From positions 14,157,930 to 14,221,929 of the forward strand of contig CM034549.1 in the NCBI GenBank assembly GCA_020055645.1: a stretch of DNA of 64,000 nucleotides. Direction: 5' to 3'. Shown piece after piece: positions 62,230 to 64,000 of this stretch (the first letter of the stretch is position 1; each line of letters starts with the position of its first letter). Origin of the DNA: Tomocerus qinae (taxonomy: Eukaryota > Arthropoda > Collembola > Entomobryomorpha > Tomoceridae). The notes beneath the pieces were generated by a model. That model was not told the DNA's origin, ran no database searches, and saw nothing but the letters and a program-made list of their open reading frames with translations. Position numbers and translations under genes: made by a program.

Positions 62230-62766
62230 GTAAAATGAGTTTCCGATAATGTAAAACTCTTAGTTTGCATTATCTTACCATAATTGCACAGCTATTCACC
62301 ATTGAGAGACTTGTTACATGAAATGTTACCCCTTGGGGTAGTAACTAGGGAGCATATGTAATGCTAACGGGGACAAGGGGGAATCTCGATTTAGTATTTC
62401 CATATAATTACAATTTGACGAATAAACAAAACTATAGGTTTCAGGGAATGTTCATGAATTACGTACTCTTCGATTTTTTGCTCGCGAAATGGATATGATA
62501 ACTATACTGAGTAAGTTGCATAAGTAACCAGGACTGAGACAGGGCTTATACATTGCAGTGTTGAAAAATACTTTTGAATGCAATCCAAAAAGTATTATAG
62601 TCGGATTCAAAAACCTAGTCAGAAAAAATGTTAAGGGAGGGGTACGTTCAATTTTAAAAGCTTGAAATTTTGAACTAGAACCATTGTATCCTTCAAAAGT
62701 TTCTTTAAATGTTGCAGTTACGGACAGATTAATCCGACAACCTTATACCCTAGTAATATTTTTATG
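62230..62766. other. Repeat-derived sequence right of the P-like element
   Basis: No gene. A short palindrome, TTACCCCTTGGGGTAGTAA, lies near 62328. The left end of a long inverted pair lies at 62374-62389. Confidence 0.4.
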
Positions 62767-63920
62767 AAATTAACTAAGGATCTGAGACCACTAGCCACGC
62801 AGTATTTTTTTAAAATCATCGAACTATCTATTTTCATTTGTTACATTGAACTATGACACTAAGGTTATATTCCGGGTCCTTGCTTGACTTTAATATAATA
62901 ATAATAAATATCCCTATTTATGCTTATGCACTATGTATTAATAAATAGAGTCGGTATTTTAGTAGTAGTACTGTCGGATCTATTCTTTAAGAAAGAATTT
63001 TTGATCACTTTGAGTCAGAGAGCTGAATCGCTTCTGAGGCTATCTGGCTAATGGTGGTTTCCTTTTAAACCAAAATTTGGGAGGGGTTGAGCCAATTAGC
63101 GACCATGGAGCACTCCAATTATTCCTTGGAATGTTTGGAATGTTCCAAACAGTCAGAAAATACACAGACAAAATGTGAAATTTTCAGTGCAACTACCTAA
63201 GAGAAGGGTTTGATGAATTTTTTTATGGATGTAGGACTAGCGGTCTTAGATCCTTAGGGAATTACCTAAGAAAAACGAATTTTGTGATTCAAATTTACCT
63301 TCTATGACAATTTTTCTGATTACTTAGCACCACTATCATTAGTGGCAAAACAATCTTTTAAAGCAATCCCTTAATGAAGCAATCCGACTACTATTTTGAA
63401 TTAGACTACATAGCATTATGGAAAGAATAGCTTTAAAATGTAGACATTAAGTGAAGGGACCACAAAGGGCTTAGTATAGTTATAAGGAAGACATTTTTAA
63501 CAAAAATACTTTAAATAGAATTTTTAAATATTTTTGAAATGCCACCAAAAGAATTTTCAGCTTTTAGAAATGTTTCAACTATTATTAAAATAGAGTCCAA
63601 GAACAAAAGATTAGAGATATGGACTATAATAGCGAAATAAAAATTATAATGAATGTAATTTCTGTACCTAAACACTATACTATCTATTGTTTATCTTTAA
63701 ATTTTTTGCCACTATTTTGTGTAGTTATCAATGATTTTCTAGTGCAGATGCACGATTATATGGGATGGGAAAATATCAGTACGTTTGGGTGGTCACATGT
63801 GGTTGGTAAAACTTTTACATTTGTTTATGGAAAGTCCCTAGATGTGGAAAATTTTGATTTGCAAACTTAGTTGCTATTGGAATTAATGTTATATTTGTAA
63901 CTATTCGAGATTCCCCCTTG
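62374..63920. repeat. Pair of 16-bp inverted repeats bracketing 1.5 kb
   Basis: CAAGGGGGAATCTCGA at 62374-62389 recurs as its exact complement at 63905-63920, with weaker similarity outside. Such a pair may be the ends of another DNA transposon, into which the foldback at 62767-63262 inserted. No transposase frame or target duplication was recognised; the 83-codon frame at 63619-63870 is unfamiliar. Confidence 0.5.
62767..63262. repeat. Foldback element, family 1 (copy b, diverged)
   Basis: The left end CTAAGGATCTGAGACCACT (62774-62792) and right end near 63230-63260 (GGTCTTAGATCCTTAG) form an inverted pair matching the arms of the copy at 51443-51772. The arms are partly decayed and the spacer is longer. 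Confidence 0.6.
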
Positions 63921-64000
63921 TATCCGGGAGGTGTTCATGTAGAATTTGATTATGTATCTCTGCAATTTCATTGGCTAATCGAAAAAAAAATTCGAACAAT

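Overview
The window is eukaryotic nuclear DNA, AT-rich, with spliced genes whose introns are mostly short (about 50-150 bp, GT-AG). The gene set points to an arthropod, probably an insect or springtail: a Tret1-like sugar transporter, membrane-anchored carboxylesterases, a BEL/Pao retrotransposon, and orthologues of MED20, mL64/CRIF1 and RagC/D. This placement is inference; no species-level marker was seen.

Layout: 1-14662 has no gene I can support and almost no recognisable repeats. 14663-20365 (+) holds a sugar transporter lacking only its first exon(s), with an unusual histidine-rich C-terminal tail. 20366-26328 is intergenic with two foldback elements. 26329-26825 (-) carries the first two coding exons of MED20; the rest was not found. 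27925-29028 (+) is mitoribosomal protein mL64/CRIF1, divergent from MED20. 29756-32870 (-) is the Rag GTPase RagC/D, convergent with mL64. 35474-44593 (-) and 46022-51105 (-) are tandem, N-terminally membrane-anchored carboxylesterases with complete catalytic triads and mostly shared intron positions. A nearly pristine 5.9-kb BEL/Pao retrotransposon (37119-43053) sits in one intron of the first, only 12 bp from its 3' splice site.

51.1-64 kb is a transposon graveyard with no host gene seen. It contains a 336-bp element with a 9-bp target duplication; a 3.7-kb foldback element whose inverted arms flank a 64-copy array of a 22-bp repeat; a 938-bp hAT-like element with an 8-bp duplication; and a 2.5-kb P-superfamily element with 270-bp terminal inverted repeats, an 8-bp duplication and a THAP-domain transposase remnant. 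Two copies of a roughly 485-bp TTAA-flanked (piggyBac-type) MITE are inserted, each in one arm of a different inverted-repeat element. In both cases the opposite arm preserves the empty site, so the boundaries are proven within this window.

The host genes do not form one pathway. RagC/D (amino-acid sensing upstream of TORC1) and the sugar transporter are both nutrient-related, but their proximity is probably chance. The tandem esterases are the clearest case of local gene duplication.
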